Source of the DNA: Nitrospirota bacterium
GTDB lineage: Bacteria > Nitrospirota > Thermodesulfovibrionia > UBA6902 > BMS3Bbin08
Assembly: GCA_016208845.1 (NCBI GenBank)
Contig: JACQXH010000040.1
Span: 1 to 9,753 of the forward strand
Length of the DNA: 9,753 nucleotides
Direction of reading: 5' to 3'
The position numbers and the translations under genes are program-made. Numbering within the stretch: position 1 is the stretch's first letter; every line of letters begins with the position of its first letter. The notes under the pieces were generated by a model. That model searched no databases and was not told the origin of the DNA. It saw only the letters and a list, made by a program, of their open reading frames with translations. Positions 1-5,581 of this stretch are shown here, piece by piece.

Positions 1-531
1 AAAAGCATCCATCTCTGCCTTTGTATTTATCGTGCCGGTAGGGTTATTAGGGTTTGCTATGAAAATAATTTTTGTCCTGTCCGTTATTTTAGCTGACATT
101 TCATCAAGGTCATGCCGCCAGTTTTTTAGCGGTACAATAATATTATTGCCTCTTGCCGCCTGCACGATCATCGAATATACGATAAAAGACGGTTGCGCCA
201 TTATCGCTTCATCTCCGGGGTTGAGAAATGTCCTGACCGCAAGCTCAATGATCTCATTCGAGCCATTGCCAGGCAGGACCTCGTCAACGCTTACCCTTAA
301 TTTCCCTGACAATGCATCTTTAAGATAAAAACAGTTTCCGTCAGGATATCTGTTTAAATCTTTCAACCCCTTACGAAGAACTTTAATCGCCGCAGGGGAC
401 GGCCCCAGGGGATTTTCATTAGAGGCGAGCTTGATAGAGCCGGTAATCCCAAGCTCCCTCTCAAGTTCCTCGATTGGCTTGCCAGGGACGTATGGCTTAA
501 TGGTCTTTATATTTTCTGGAGTTTGTATCAT
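1..531 (-). CDS. hisC: Histidinol-phosphate aminotransferase, N-terminal part (cut by window edge)
   Basis: PLP-dependent class I/II aminotransferase that converts imidazole-acetol phosphate to histidinol phosphate with glutamate; in many bacteria it also serves in Phe/Tyr synthesis. The reading frame is open to the left edge, giving 177 residues of a protein usually about 350-370 long. Visible family motifs are YVPGKP (residues 14-19), KLASNENPLGPSP (34-46), RYPDG (61-65), PGNGSNEII (88-96) and ANPNNPTGT (159-167). The Schiff-base lysine lies beyond the edge. The ATG at 529-531 fits the usual family N-terminus, but no Shine-Dalgarno is visible before it. It lies 100 nt downstream of pheA on the same strand, which suggests a shared aromatic/histidine biosynthesis unit. 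Specificity for histidinol phosphate versus aromatic keto acids cannot be read from this fragment. Confidence 0.93.
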   Translation of the reverse strand, partial: MIQTPENIKTIKPYVPGKPIEELERELGITGSIKLASNENPLGPSPAAIKVLRKGLKDLNRYPDGNCFYLKDALSGKLRVSVDEVLPGNGSNEIIELAVRTFLNPGDEAIMAQPSFIVYSMIVQAARGNNIIVPLKNWRHDLDEMSAKITDRTKIIFIANPNNPTGTINTKAEMDAF

Positions 532-541
532 AAAATTAAAT

Positions 542-630
542 GGGTTCAAGGGGCCCAGGGTTCGAGGGTTCGAGTGAACAAAATAATGCCATCACTTGAC
601 CCCTTGGACCCTTTGCCGCTGGACCCCTTT
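542..630. repeat. Imperfect inverted repeat, family E (AGGGTTCG units)
   Basis: Two arms (542-577 and 592-630) fill the gap between pheA and hisC. The left arm contains AGGGTTCG directly repeated with period 8 (about 558-573). The right arm reads TCACTTGACCCCTTGGACCC, broadly its reverse complement. Aligning the tips, 10 of 12 positions pair across the central AT-rich loop (about 578-591). In the pheA-to-hisC transcript this would form a stem between the two genes. It has no U-run and so is not a standard terminator. Confidence 0.7.
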
Positions 631-631
631 C

Positions 632-1699
632 TTATTCTGCTGACGGGTAAGAGCCGAGCACCTTAAGGTACAGGCACTGCTTTTTGACTTCGTTAACGGC
701 CCTGTTTACGTTTTTATCCTGTATATGACCGGCAACATCCACAAAGAAGATATATTCCCATGCCTTTCTCTTTGACGGTCTTGACTCTATCTTCGTCAGG
801 TTAATCGCATATTTTGAAAAAGGATTAAGTATTGAATAAAGTGCGCCGGCCTTGTCCTTGATGGAAAACATTATCGAGGTCTTGTCCTTCCCTGTCCTTG
901 GAGGATGATCATTCGCAATTACCAGAAAACGTGTAAAGTTGGATTTATAGTTTTCTATGCCCCGTTTGACAAATTTTAATTTATACATGCTTGCCGCGAG
1001 TTCACTCGCAACTGCAGCGCATGAAGGGTCTTTCGATGCGCGCCTCGCCGCCGCGGCAGTGCTCTGCTCCTGTAGTATGGGTATGCCCGGCAGATGCTGC
1101 TCGATCCAGTTCCTGCACTGCGCAGTCGCAGGCGCAAAGGAATATATTTTCCTGATGTCACTGATCCTGCCTGTTTTGGACAGCAGGTTATGCGAGATCT
1201 CCAGCATCATCTCTGAGGCGATCTTCAAGTCCGAATCCACAAACATGTCAAGGGTATAATTCACTACCCCCTCTGTGGAATTTTCAACAGGCACTACGCC
1301 GTACTGGGCATCACCTGATGAGACTGCCTCAAAAACAGCCTTTATGGTGGTGACCGGAAGGTACTCGGCAGACGAGCCGAACATCCTCATTGCCGCAAGG
1401 TGGGTAAAGGTTGCCGACGGCCCCAGATAAGCAATTTTTACCGGTTGTTCAAGAGAAAGAGAGGCCGAGAGTATCTCTCTGTATATGATCTTTAGTGCCT
1501 CTGCAGGAAAGGGCCCGGTATTCAGCTTTTTAATGCGTTCAAGGATTTCCCGCTCCCTTTCAGGCGAATGACGTTTGATATTCTTTTTTTCTTTTGTCTT
1601 TTTTATTTTAAGGACGATATCAGTGCGCCTGTTCAACAGGTCAACTATCCCTTCATCTATTTTGTCGATCTCATCCCTGTATTTTTTCAATTCGGACAT
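632..1699 (-). CDS. pheA: Bifunctional chorismate mutase / prephenate dehydratase (P-protein)
   Basis: Makes prephenate from chorismate and then phenylpyruvate, the committed branch to phenylalanine, in the cytoplasm. At 355 residues it has normal P-protein length. Residues 1-85 form an AroQ-type chorismate mutase helix bundle with conserved Arg/Lys (R8, R25, K36, R48 region). Residues about 88-263 form the prephenate dehydratase domain, with YLGPSATFTH (91-100), VPVENSTEGVV (137-147) and the catalytic NFTRF (254-258). Residues about 273-350 form the ACT regulatory domain with GALY (285-288) and ESRP (305-308), the usual phenylalanine-binding motifs, so feedback inhibition by Phe is expected. 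The ATG at 1697-1699 was chosen because AGGT lies 6 nt upstream and the mutase domain starts there; the frame stays open to 1864 only through repeat DNA. One oddity is YSFAPATAQCR (186-196), where most relatives have a YSHPQ-type motif. Confidence 0.96.
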   Translation of the reverse strand: MSELKKYRDEIDKIDEGIVDLLNRRTDIVLKIKKTKEKKNIKRHSPEREREILERIKKLNTGPFPAEALKIIYREILSASLSLEQPVKIAYLGPSATFTHLAAMRMFGSSAEYLPVTTIKAVFEAVSSGDAQYGVVPVENSTEGVVNYTLDMFVDSDLKIASEMMLEISHNLLSKTGRISDIRKIYSFAPATAQCRNWIEQHLPGIPILQEQSTAAAARRASKDPSCAAVASELAASMYKLKFVKRGIENYKSNFTRFLVIANDHPPRTGKDKTSIMFSIKDKAGALYSILNPFSKYAINLTKIESRPSKRKAWEYIFFVDVAGHIQDKNVNRAVNEVKKQCLYLKVLGSYPSAE

Positions 1700-1726
1700 A
1701 ATATTACCTGGAATAATCAGAAATGT

Positions 1727-1732
1727 ATTATA
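1727..1732 (-). promoter_or_regulatory. Possible -10 element of pheA
   Basis: A perfect TATAAT on the minus strand would start transcription near 1720, giving a leader of about 20 nt that contains the AGGT ribosome site. No convincing -35 hexamer stands 16-18 nt upstream, so this is tentative. Confidence 0.35.
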
Positions 1733-1877
1733 AGCTGCTACTTTAGCAAGTTTCCTGTTATTTTTCAAGAATTCCGCTTCAGGACATTTAGCCACGGATA
1801 AACACGGATGCACACGGATCTGCACGCCTGAGGCGTGTAAACCTGTCGGCAGAATATTAGCCATAGATTAACACAGA

Positions 1878-1915
1878 CCTGCCTGTCTACAGGATCCTTT
1901 GGACCAGCAGGCAGG
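1878..1915. repeat. Hairpin with 8-bp perfect arms CCTGCCTG / CAGGCAGG
   Basis: The arms at 1878-1885 and 1908-1915 are perfect reverse complements. The overlapping smaller stem CCTGT-CT-ACAGG (1882-1893) is an alternative fold. It sits inside the family A arms and has no T-run, so it is a repeat part rather than a terminator. Confidence 0.6.
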
Positions 1916-2015
1916 GACACCGAGGCACGAAGGGGAAAAACGAGAAATGAGAAATAAAAGACAAGAGATTTCCTGCCTCTAATTTCTCATTTAATTCTCT
2001 ATGTCTCAGTGGTTT
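1916..2015. repeat. Family B inverted pair enclosing a family F hairpin
   Basis: The left B arm (1916-1935, core CACCGAGGCACGAAG) and the right B arm (1997-2015, reverse complement core CACTGAGACATAGAG) align with few mismatches. Between them is a family F hairpin: AAATGAGAAAT (1945-1955) is perfectly complementary (11 bp) to ATTTCTCATTT (1982-1992). The left F arm shows GAGAAAT twice with period 7. Confidence 0.7.
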
Positions 2016-2079
2016 TAATAAGGCGTTATTAGTAATCCGTGTAAATCCGCGCAAATCCGTGGCTTATTTATTTATTCTT

Positions 2080-2108
2080 TTGACTGAATATTAAAATACA
2101 CTTATAAT
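2080..2108 (+). promoter_or_regulatory. Sigma-70-type promoter of marC
   Basis: TTGACT (2080-2085), a 17-nt spacer and a perfect TATAAT (2103-2108) make this the best promoter in the window. A start 7 nt past the -10 falls on position 2115, the A of the marC ATG. The promoter begins about 15 nt after the end of the repeat stack. Confidence 0.75.
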
Positions 2109-2114
2109 CTGTAT

Positions 2115-2699
2115 ATGCCGGATGACTTAAATGTATTGCTCAATACGTTTATCCCCCTGTTTGTTGCAATAGATGTGTTTGCAGTGCTTCCGATATTTAT
2201 CTCCCTTACAAGTGACCTGACCGATGCTAAAAGAAAGGCCATTATCAGGCAATCAACTGTTACCGCCCTGTTAGTGAGCCTGCTCTTTGTTGCTATAGGC
2301 AATGCGGTCTTCAGAATACTGGGCATTACTGTTGACGATTTTAAGATAGCAGGCGGGCTCATCCTCCTTGTTATAGCTATCCTGGACATCATAAGATTTG
2401 AGGACAGGAGAAAGGCGCATGAAACTATCGGCGTAGTGCCCATAGGAGTCCCCCTGATAGTAGGGCCGGCGGTGCTTACAACGCTAATAGTCCTCATCGC
2501 CAATTATGGGATATTGCCGACGACAATATCCCTTGTATTGAACCTTATTATCGTATGGATATCCTTTGCACGCGCACAGAAGATAACTAAATTATTCGGA
2601 AGAAACGGCATCGCCGCCATCTCCAAAGTAATGGCGCTTCTGCTCGCTGCCATTGCCATAATGATGATACGGCTTGGGATCGAGGTGATAATCAGGTAA
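2115..2699 (+). CDS. MarC family integral membrane protein
   Basis: Belongs to the MarC/UPF0056 family of inner-membrane proteins with no established transport substrate; an old link to multiple antibiotic resistance is not well supported. The 194 residues form about six hydrophobic segments, near 11-31, 47-70, 76-93, 107-130, 134-152 and 170-193. Family marks are AIDVFAVLPIF (18-28; relatives usually have DPxGxxP here), AGGLILL (79-85) and PIGVPLIVGPAVLTTL (109-124). The start is fixed by family alignment and by the absence of other early Met codons. There is no Shine-Dalgarno, and the -10 box ends 6 nt before the ATG, so the mRNA is predicted to be leaderless. It is followed after 40 nt by a lipoprotein gene, probably in the same transcript. 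The exact function is unknown. Confidence 0.9.
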   Translation: MPDDLNVLLNTFIPLFVAIDVFAVLPIFISLTSDLTDAKRKAIIRQSTVTALLVSLLFVAIGNAVFRILGITVDDFKIAGGLILLVIAILDIIRFEDRRKAHETIGVVPIGVPLIVGPAVLTTLIVLIANYGILPTTISLVLNLIIVWISFARAQKITKLFGRNGIAAISKVMALLLAAIAIMMIRLGIEVIIR

Positions 2700-2739
2700 C
2701 GATGAGAAGTAAAGAAACACAAATTTTAAATAGATTCAT

Positions 2740-3312
2740 ATGATTTGCAAAAAAAATCGCATATTGAAATTATCGCTTAAGTATTTAGTTTGCATTGTGC
2801 TGATTGCATCGGCCTGTACTGCGTGCCGGCAGGAAAAGGTTCAGCCGCCTCCGACCCGTACGGAAGAAAACATGGTTCGCCCGGAGCAGGACATCCGCCC
2901 TGATGACATACCAACTGCGGCCTGGGAGGCTTACAAGGCTGCCCGCACTAAAGTGATCGGGGGAAAATACCTTGAGGCCAGGCGTTATCTTTTAATTGCC
3001 GTGCAGGAGAAGCCTGATTTTACCGAGGCGTGGTATAATCTTGGGGCATTGAACGGCAACCTCGCCATTGAGAAGATGGCCCAGGGACAGGAGCAGGCAT
3101 CTTTGTCGTTATTTCGGGAGGCTGTTGATCAGAAGAGGCGTGCGCAGGCCCTGATAGCAGAGGGGAAATGGTTTGTTTATAAAACCCCGGCAGAGCAGGC
3201 TCAAGTGCAATATGACATTCAGGAAGCCCTCAGTGATGCGGACGAAGTCCTGGAGGATGAGCCTTCCCTGATCCAGGCCCTGAAGTTAATGGCGGCCTTC
3301 AAAGGCCGGTGA
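2740..3312 (+). CDS. TPR-containing predicted lipoprotein
   Basis: Predicted secreted, lipid-anchored protein of 190 residues. Basic residues (KKNR, 4-7) precede a hydrophobic stretch (about 15-25) and the lipobox-like ASAC with Cys26. Cys29 also lies close by, and the -3 residue is Ala rather than the usual Leu, so the processing site is likely but not certain. A Pro-rich linker follows (36-39). At least one tetratricopeptide repeat is recognisable (about 60-93, AWEAYKAARTKVIGGKYLEA through EKPDF), and a second helical pair begins at TEAWYNLG (95-102), with charged helices to the end. TPRs bind other proteins, but no partner or enzymatic role can be named. No clear Shine-Dalgarno precedes the ATG; TTAAAT/TAAATA lies 7-8 nt upstream but is a poor -10. 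It sits 40 nt after marC and 48 nt before the ankyrin lipoprotein, probably as one unit. Confidence 0.8.
   Translation: MICKKNRILKLSLKYLVCIVLIASACTACRQEKVQPPPTRTEENMVRPEQDIRPDDIPTAAWEAYKAARTKVIGGKYLEARRYLLIAVQEKPDFTEAWYNLGALNGNLAIEKMAQGQEQASLSLFREAVDQKRRAQALIAEGKWFVYKTPAEQAQVQYDIQEALSDADEVLEDEPSLIQALKLMAAFKGR
3293..3308 (+). other. GC-rich hairpin at the 3' end of the TPR gene
   Basis: CGGCCT-TCAA-AGGCCG forms a 6-bp stem with a tetraloop just before the TGA stop of the TPR lipoprotein gene. No T-run follows, so it is not a standard terminator. It could pause ribosomes or protect mRNA ends, or be incidental coding sequence. Confidence 0.35.
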
Positions 3313-3347
3313 TATTGAGCCGTCTTACAGGCGTATGATCATTTGAA

Positions 3348-3353
3348 AAGGAG
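3348..3353 (+). promoter_or_regulatory. Strong Shine-Dalgarno of the ankyrin lipoprotein gene
   Basis: AAGGAG lies 7 nt before the ATG at 3361. It fixes that start and contrasts with the genes in this window that lack any ribosome site. Confidence 0.85.
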
Positions 3354-3360
3354 TTAGAGA

Positions 3361-4101
3361 ATGAAATTCTTAAGGGGTTTGAAATATTGCCTGTCAGTAT
3401 TATTGATATCAGCTTTTATTTTTTCAGGCTGTCAAAAACAGGATGCAGGGACCGGAGCAGAAGAGAAGGATCATGAGCCAAAGAAAGCAATCAGGGACAA
3501 TAAGGAATTCGAAGCACTTAGCAGGGAATTATGGAATGCTATTGCAAGGAAAGATACTGAAAGAGCACGATCACTGCTTGGTGCTGGCGCTGACGTTGAT
3601 GCAAGAGCATACGGAGGGTGGACCCCTTTGATGAGGGCAGTTTCAGACGGTAACATCGAGGCCGCAAAGTTGTTCATTGATAAAGGAGCAGATGTGAATG
3701 CAAAAGAAGACCTTGGGAACGCCGTTCTCCTTTTCGCGTTCAAAAATAATAATATTGCTTTATTGCAGTTACTTGTTGAAAGCGGCGCTGAAGTAAATGC
3801 ACAGAATTCAGAAGGCCAGCCGGCACTTTCAATAGCCGCCTCATATGGCGTTGGATCAGTGAGATTACTTATCGAAGGACATGCTGATGTCAATGCGCAG
3901 GACAGGGACGGCAAAACACCGCTGATGGTTGCTGCGACATATGGGCATGCTGATATTGTAGGACTTCTGATCGAAAACGGCGCTGATGTTAACGCAAGGA
4001 CAAAAAACGGCGAAACAGCCCTCGCCTTAATGAAACCTTATATCGGCCGCCAAATGGATGAGGTGCGGAATCAGCTGATGCTCGCAGGTGCTGTGGAATA
4101 A
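3361..4101 (+). CDS. Ankyrin-repeat predicted lipoprotein
   Basis: Predicted exported protein of 246 residues. The signal peptide MKFLRGLKYC... ends in a good lipobox, FSGC with Cys24. A charged linker (about 25-48) leads into ankyrin repeats: a capping unit at about 53-85, full units at 86-118, 119-151, 152-183 and 184-216, and a degenerate C-terminal cap at 217-246. The GADVNA-type consensus recurs at 76-81 (GADVDA), 109-114, 142-147 (GAEVNA) and 208-213. The unit at 152-183 is one residue short (32 instead of 33). Ankyrin domains bind other proteins, and this one would act on the periplasmic or outer face of a membrane. It is preceded by a strong Shine-Dalgarno and by the TPR lipoprotein gene, so the two exported repeat proteins may work together. 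The partner is unknown. Confidence 0.88.
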   Translation: MKFLRGLKYCLSVLLISAFIFSGCQKQDAGTGAEEKDHEPKKAIRDNKEFEALSRELWNAIARKDTERARSLLGAGADVDARAYGGWTPLMRAVSDGNIEAAKLFIDKGADVNAKEDLGNAVLLFAFKNNNIALLQLLVESGAEVNAQNSEGQPALSIAASYGVGSVRLLIEGHADVNAQDRDGKTPLMVAATYGHADIVGLLIENGADVNARTKNGETALALMKPYIGRQMDEVRNQLMLAGAVE

Positions 4102-4156
4102 GAAATCGTGGCCTGCTGAAATAACAGGACAGTTTTATATTTTATTTTGAAATTGT

Positions 4157-4185
4157 TTGAAGATTATTCTTTTATATGCTAAATT
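4157..4185 (+). promoter_or_regulatory. Possible extended -10 promoter of the thioesterase gene
   Basis: TTGAAG (4157-4162), a 17-nt spacer, then TGC-TAAATT (TGC at 4177-4179, hexamer 4180-4185). Transcription would begin about 7 nt on, at 4192, the A of the ATG. The -10 hexamer is only partly consensus, so confidence is moderate. The rest of the 90-nt gap is AT-rich with no clear terminator. Confidence 0.5.
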
Positions 4186-4191
4186 TCTTAA

Positions 4192-4581
4192 ATGGATCTA
4201 ACTGACGACGGATATTGTTTTGTATGCGGGCCGAAAAATCCGATCGGCCTTAAATTGGACTTTCATTTTGACGGCAAGACAATAAAGACCGAATTTGTCC
4301 CTAAAAAAGAACATCAGGGATATTTGAATATCGTTCACGGCGGGATTATTTCAACCCTCCTTGATGAGGCCATGGTAAAGCTTGCCCTTGCAATGGACAT
4401 ACCAGTGGTTACTGCCGAGATGACCGTCCGTTTGCGCAAGGCATTAAATATCGGCGAGAAAATAATTGTTACGGCAGAGATAAAAGAGAACACAAAAAAA
4501 CTTCTGATTGCAAGCGCAGAGGCAGTGACGGAAGATGGCGTGGTAATTGCTGATGCAAGCGGAAAACTAGTGAAGGTCTGA
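4192..4581 (+). CDS. PaaI/YbgC-type hotdog-fold acyl-CoA thioesterase
   Basis: Small cytoplasmic enzyme of 129 residues, the normal size for a single hotdog domain, that probably hydrolyses an acyl-CoA or aryl-CoA thioester as a dimer or tetramer. The N-terminal CFVCGPKNPIGLKL (9-22) is the Cys-containing strand seen in one branch of the PaaI-like family. The active-site region is VHGGIISTLLDEAM (48-61), with His49 and the D58/E59 pair at the start of the central helix. The later strands are TAEMTVRLRKAL (74-85) and IVTAEI (92-97). The start follows the family and has no Shine-Dalgarno; a -10-like box ends 6 nt before the ATG. It converges with the Nudix gene across a family D repeat. The substrate cannot be told from sequence or context. 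Confidence 0.87.
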   Translation: MDLTDDGYCFVCGPKNPIGLKLDFHFDGKTIKTEFVPKKEHQGYLNIVHGGIISTLLDEAMVKLALAMDIPVVTAEMTVRLRKALNIGEKIIVTAEIKENTKKLLIASAEAVTEDGVVIADASGKLVKV

Positions 4582-4586
4582 ATAGT

Positions 4587-4678
4587 TATGCGTGATGCGT
4601 AATGTGTGAAGAAGGCAAAGCCCTATTACATATTTTTCTACTCATCACTCATTACGATCTACCCATTACGGTCTTTAT
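4587..4678. repeat. Family D inverted repeat (CGTAATG/CGTGATG units)
   Basis: The left arm (4587-4609) has TATGCGTGATGCGTAATG with period 7. The right arm (4641-4670) has CATCACTCATTACG and CCCATTACG in opposite orientation. The extension to 4678, CATTACGGTCTTTAT (4664-4678), is the perfect reverse complement of 7445-7459. It fills the convergent gap between the thioesterase and Nudix genes and touches the Nudix stop codon. It may act as a bidirectional 3'-end structure, but no strong U-run supports a terminator call. Confidence 0.7.
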
Positions 4679-5079
4679 TAATACTTCCCGCTGAAATAAT
4701 CCTCAAGTATCTGCCTGTGGTCAAAGGCCAAGTCATCAGGCAGGTTGTCTTTGGAGAAGATCCCGACCTCTTTGGCATCATCTCCTGCCTTTGGAGTGCC
4801 CGAGGCAGAAGCAATGTATATTGTTGAAGCGGTATGGTGCCGCGGGTCTCTTTTGGGGTCAGAATAAGTGTGGAACTGCCGTATCAGCTTGATGTCAAGC
4901 CCTGTTTCCTCTTTTGCCTCACGCAGCACTGCATCTTCAAAAGACTCGCCGTAATCAACAAACCCTCCGGGGATGGCCCATCCGGGGGGAGGATTTTTTC
5001 TTTTGATGAGGATTATTCCCTCTTGAATTTCTATAATTGCGTCCACTGTGCAGCGCGGTTTATTATATTGAGCGTTCAT
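4678..5079 (-). CDS. Nudix hydrolase, ADP-ribose pyrophosphatase-like
   Basis: Mg-dependent hydrolase of nucleoside diphosphates linked to another moiety. The 133 residues contain a complete Nudix box at 39-61, GFVDYGE(x7)REAKEETGL, matching Gx5Ex7REUXEEXGU with no missing residue. The motif YSDPKRDPRHH (72-82) after the box resembles the ADP-ribose pyrophosphatase branch (COG1051 type), so ADP-ribose or a similar nucleotide sugar is the best guess, not a certainty. AGGAGG (5082-5087) lies only 2 nt before the ATG, unusually tight, but no better in-frame start exists nearby. It is downstream of hfq on the same strand, separated by a 190-nt repeat-bearing gap, so co-transcription is possible. 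Confidence 0.92.
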   Translation of the reverse strand: MNAQYNKPRCTVDAIIEIQEGIILIKRKNPPPGWAIPGGFVDYGESFEDAVLREAKEETGLDIKLIRQFHTYSDPKRDPRHHTASTIYIASASGTPKAGDDAKEVGIFSKDNLPDDLAFDHRQILEDYFSGKY

Positions 5080-5130
5080 TTCCTCCTGTCAGAACATTAA
5101 GCCGCAGTTGAACATAATTACAAAACAATT

Positions 5131-5257
5131 TTAACCACAGATTAACACAGATGAACACGGATCTGTCTGTCGGCAGACAGATAACACAGATAGAATAAAA
5201 AATATAGTCACTTCATTAAAAAAGCCGTGTCAATCTGCGAAGATCCGTGGCTGATTA
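5131..5257. repeat. Family A inverted repeat (CACAGAT/CACGGAT units)
   Basis: The left arm (5131-5164) is TTAACCACAGATTAACACAG followed by ATGAACACGGATC, three units with period 10. The right arm (5224-5257) contains GCCGTGTCAATCTGCGAAGA and TCCGTGGCTGATTA, its imperfect reverse complement. The same family forms the outer arms at 1791-2064. It lies between hfq and the Nudix gene and includes a perfect short hairpin just after the left arm. Confidence 0.75.
5161..5182. repeat. Perfect 9-bp hairpin ATCTGTCTG-TCGG-CAGACAGAT
   Basis: The arms 5161-5169 and 5174-5182 are exact reverse complements around the loop TCGG. The core CTGTCGGCAGA recurs at 1842-1852, also just inside a family A left arm, so it appears to be a recurring part of that element. 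No T-run follows on either strand. Confidence 0.75.
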
Positions 5258-5269
5258 ATGTTTTCAGAT

Positions 5270-5506
5270 TTATCTGTCAGCGCCTTCCGAATTAAAGTCA
5301 ATGTCTTTATCGGGGATGATTGTGGAAATAGCATGTTTGTATATGAGCTGCTGCTGTCCCTGTTTCAGGAGAACCACAAAATTATCAAATCCCCTTATAA
5401 CGCCTTTAAGGCGCGCGCCGTTCGTGAGATAGACCACTACAGGGACCTTTTCCTTTCTTAATTCATTAAGAAAGCGGTCCTGAAGGTTCTGGTTCTTCTC
5501 AGCCAT
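5270..5506 (-). CDS. hfq: RNA chaperone Hfq
   Basis: Hexameric Sm-like protein that pairs small RNAs with mRNAs. The 78 residues are compact, with only a short C-terminal tail after the Sm core. The N-terminal helix NLQDRFLNELRKEKVPV (7-23) keeps the Gln of the proximal uridine pocket (Q9) and a basic rim (RKEK, 17-20). Sm1 covers VYLTNGARLKGVIRGFDNFVVLL (25-47), with D41 and F43. Sm2 contains YKHAIST (56-62), the hallmark Y-K-H triad. GGAGG (5516-5520) 9 nt before the ATG fixes the start. It lies 75 nt downstream of miaA, the arrangement found in many bacteria. Its presence implies sRNA-based regulation in the host. Confidence 0.97.
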   Translation of the reverse strand: MAEKNQNLQDRFLNELRKEKVPVVVYLTNGARLKGVIRGFDNFVVLLKQGQQQLIYKHAISTIIPDKDIDFNSEGADR

Positions 5507-5544
5507 AAAATATATCCTCCCCCGATATTAAATTTATATATGAT

Positions 5545-5567
5545 TTTTCTCTGTGTCCTCTGTGGTG
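5545..5567. repeat. Single family B-like arm between miaA and hfq
   Basis: TTCTCTGTGTCCTCTGTGG (the minus strand reads CCACAGAGGACACAGAGAA) occupies the 75-nt gap between miaA and hfq. No opposing arm is seen, so it looks like a solo or half-lost copy of the CACAGAG-type repeats. Confidence 0.5.
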
Positions 5568-5581
5568 AATCACTTTTTACC

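Larger units (their letters stand above)
1791..2064. repeat. Nested inverted-repeat stack (outer family A, inner B and F); gene-free region
   Basis: This accounts for most of the 415-nt gap between pheA and marC. The outer arms are family A. The left arm (1791-1822) has CACGGAT three times with exact period 10, and the right arm (2034-2064) carries ATCCGTG/ATCCGCG/ATCCGTG with period 10 in opposite orientation. A further diverged unit ATAGATTAACACAGA lies at about 1863-1877. Inside it are a family B pair, a family F pair and small GC-rich hairpins, such as CACGCCTGAGGCGTG at about 1823-1837 and the CCTGCCTG/CAGGCAGG pair. No coding potential is seen apart from the spurious 5' extension of pheA. 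Confidence 0.8.

Noticed and set aside
1700..1864. N-terminal extension of PheA to an ATG at 1864 (410 residues)
   Set aside because: The extra 55 codons are translated repeat DNA (family A arm), while the ATG at 1699 has an AGGT ribosome site and begins the chorismate mutase domain directly.
1791..2064. CRISPR array
   Set aside because: The repeated units are 7-10 nt, degenerate and in opposing orientations, with no 25-40 nt direct repeats, no unique equal-length spacers and no cas genes.
2102..2503. 133-codon open frame antisense to marC
   Set aside because: It is a shadow of the strongly hydrophobic MarC coding sequence, overlaps the marC promoter and has no family resemblance.
2727..2732. 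Leaderless start for the TPR lipoprotein gene (TAAATA 7 nt before the ATG)
   Set aside because: The hexamer matches the -10 consensus poorly, has no TG extension or -35, and the gene is only 40 nt behind marC, so read-through is simpler.
3471..3914. 147-codon open frame antisense to the ankyrin gene
   Set aside because: It mirrors the repetitive codons of the ankyrin repeats on the opposite strand, has no ribosome site and shows no recognisable protein features.
4102..4160. Rho-independent terminator after the ankyrin gene
   Set aside because: CCTG/CAGG gives only a 4-bp stem and the T-rich stretch after it is interrupted by A; this is too weak to call.
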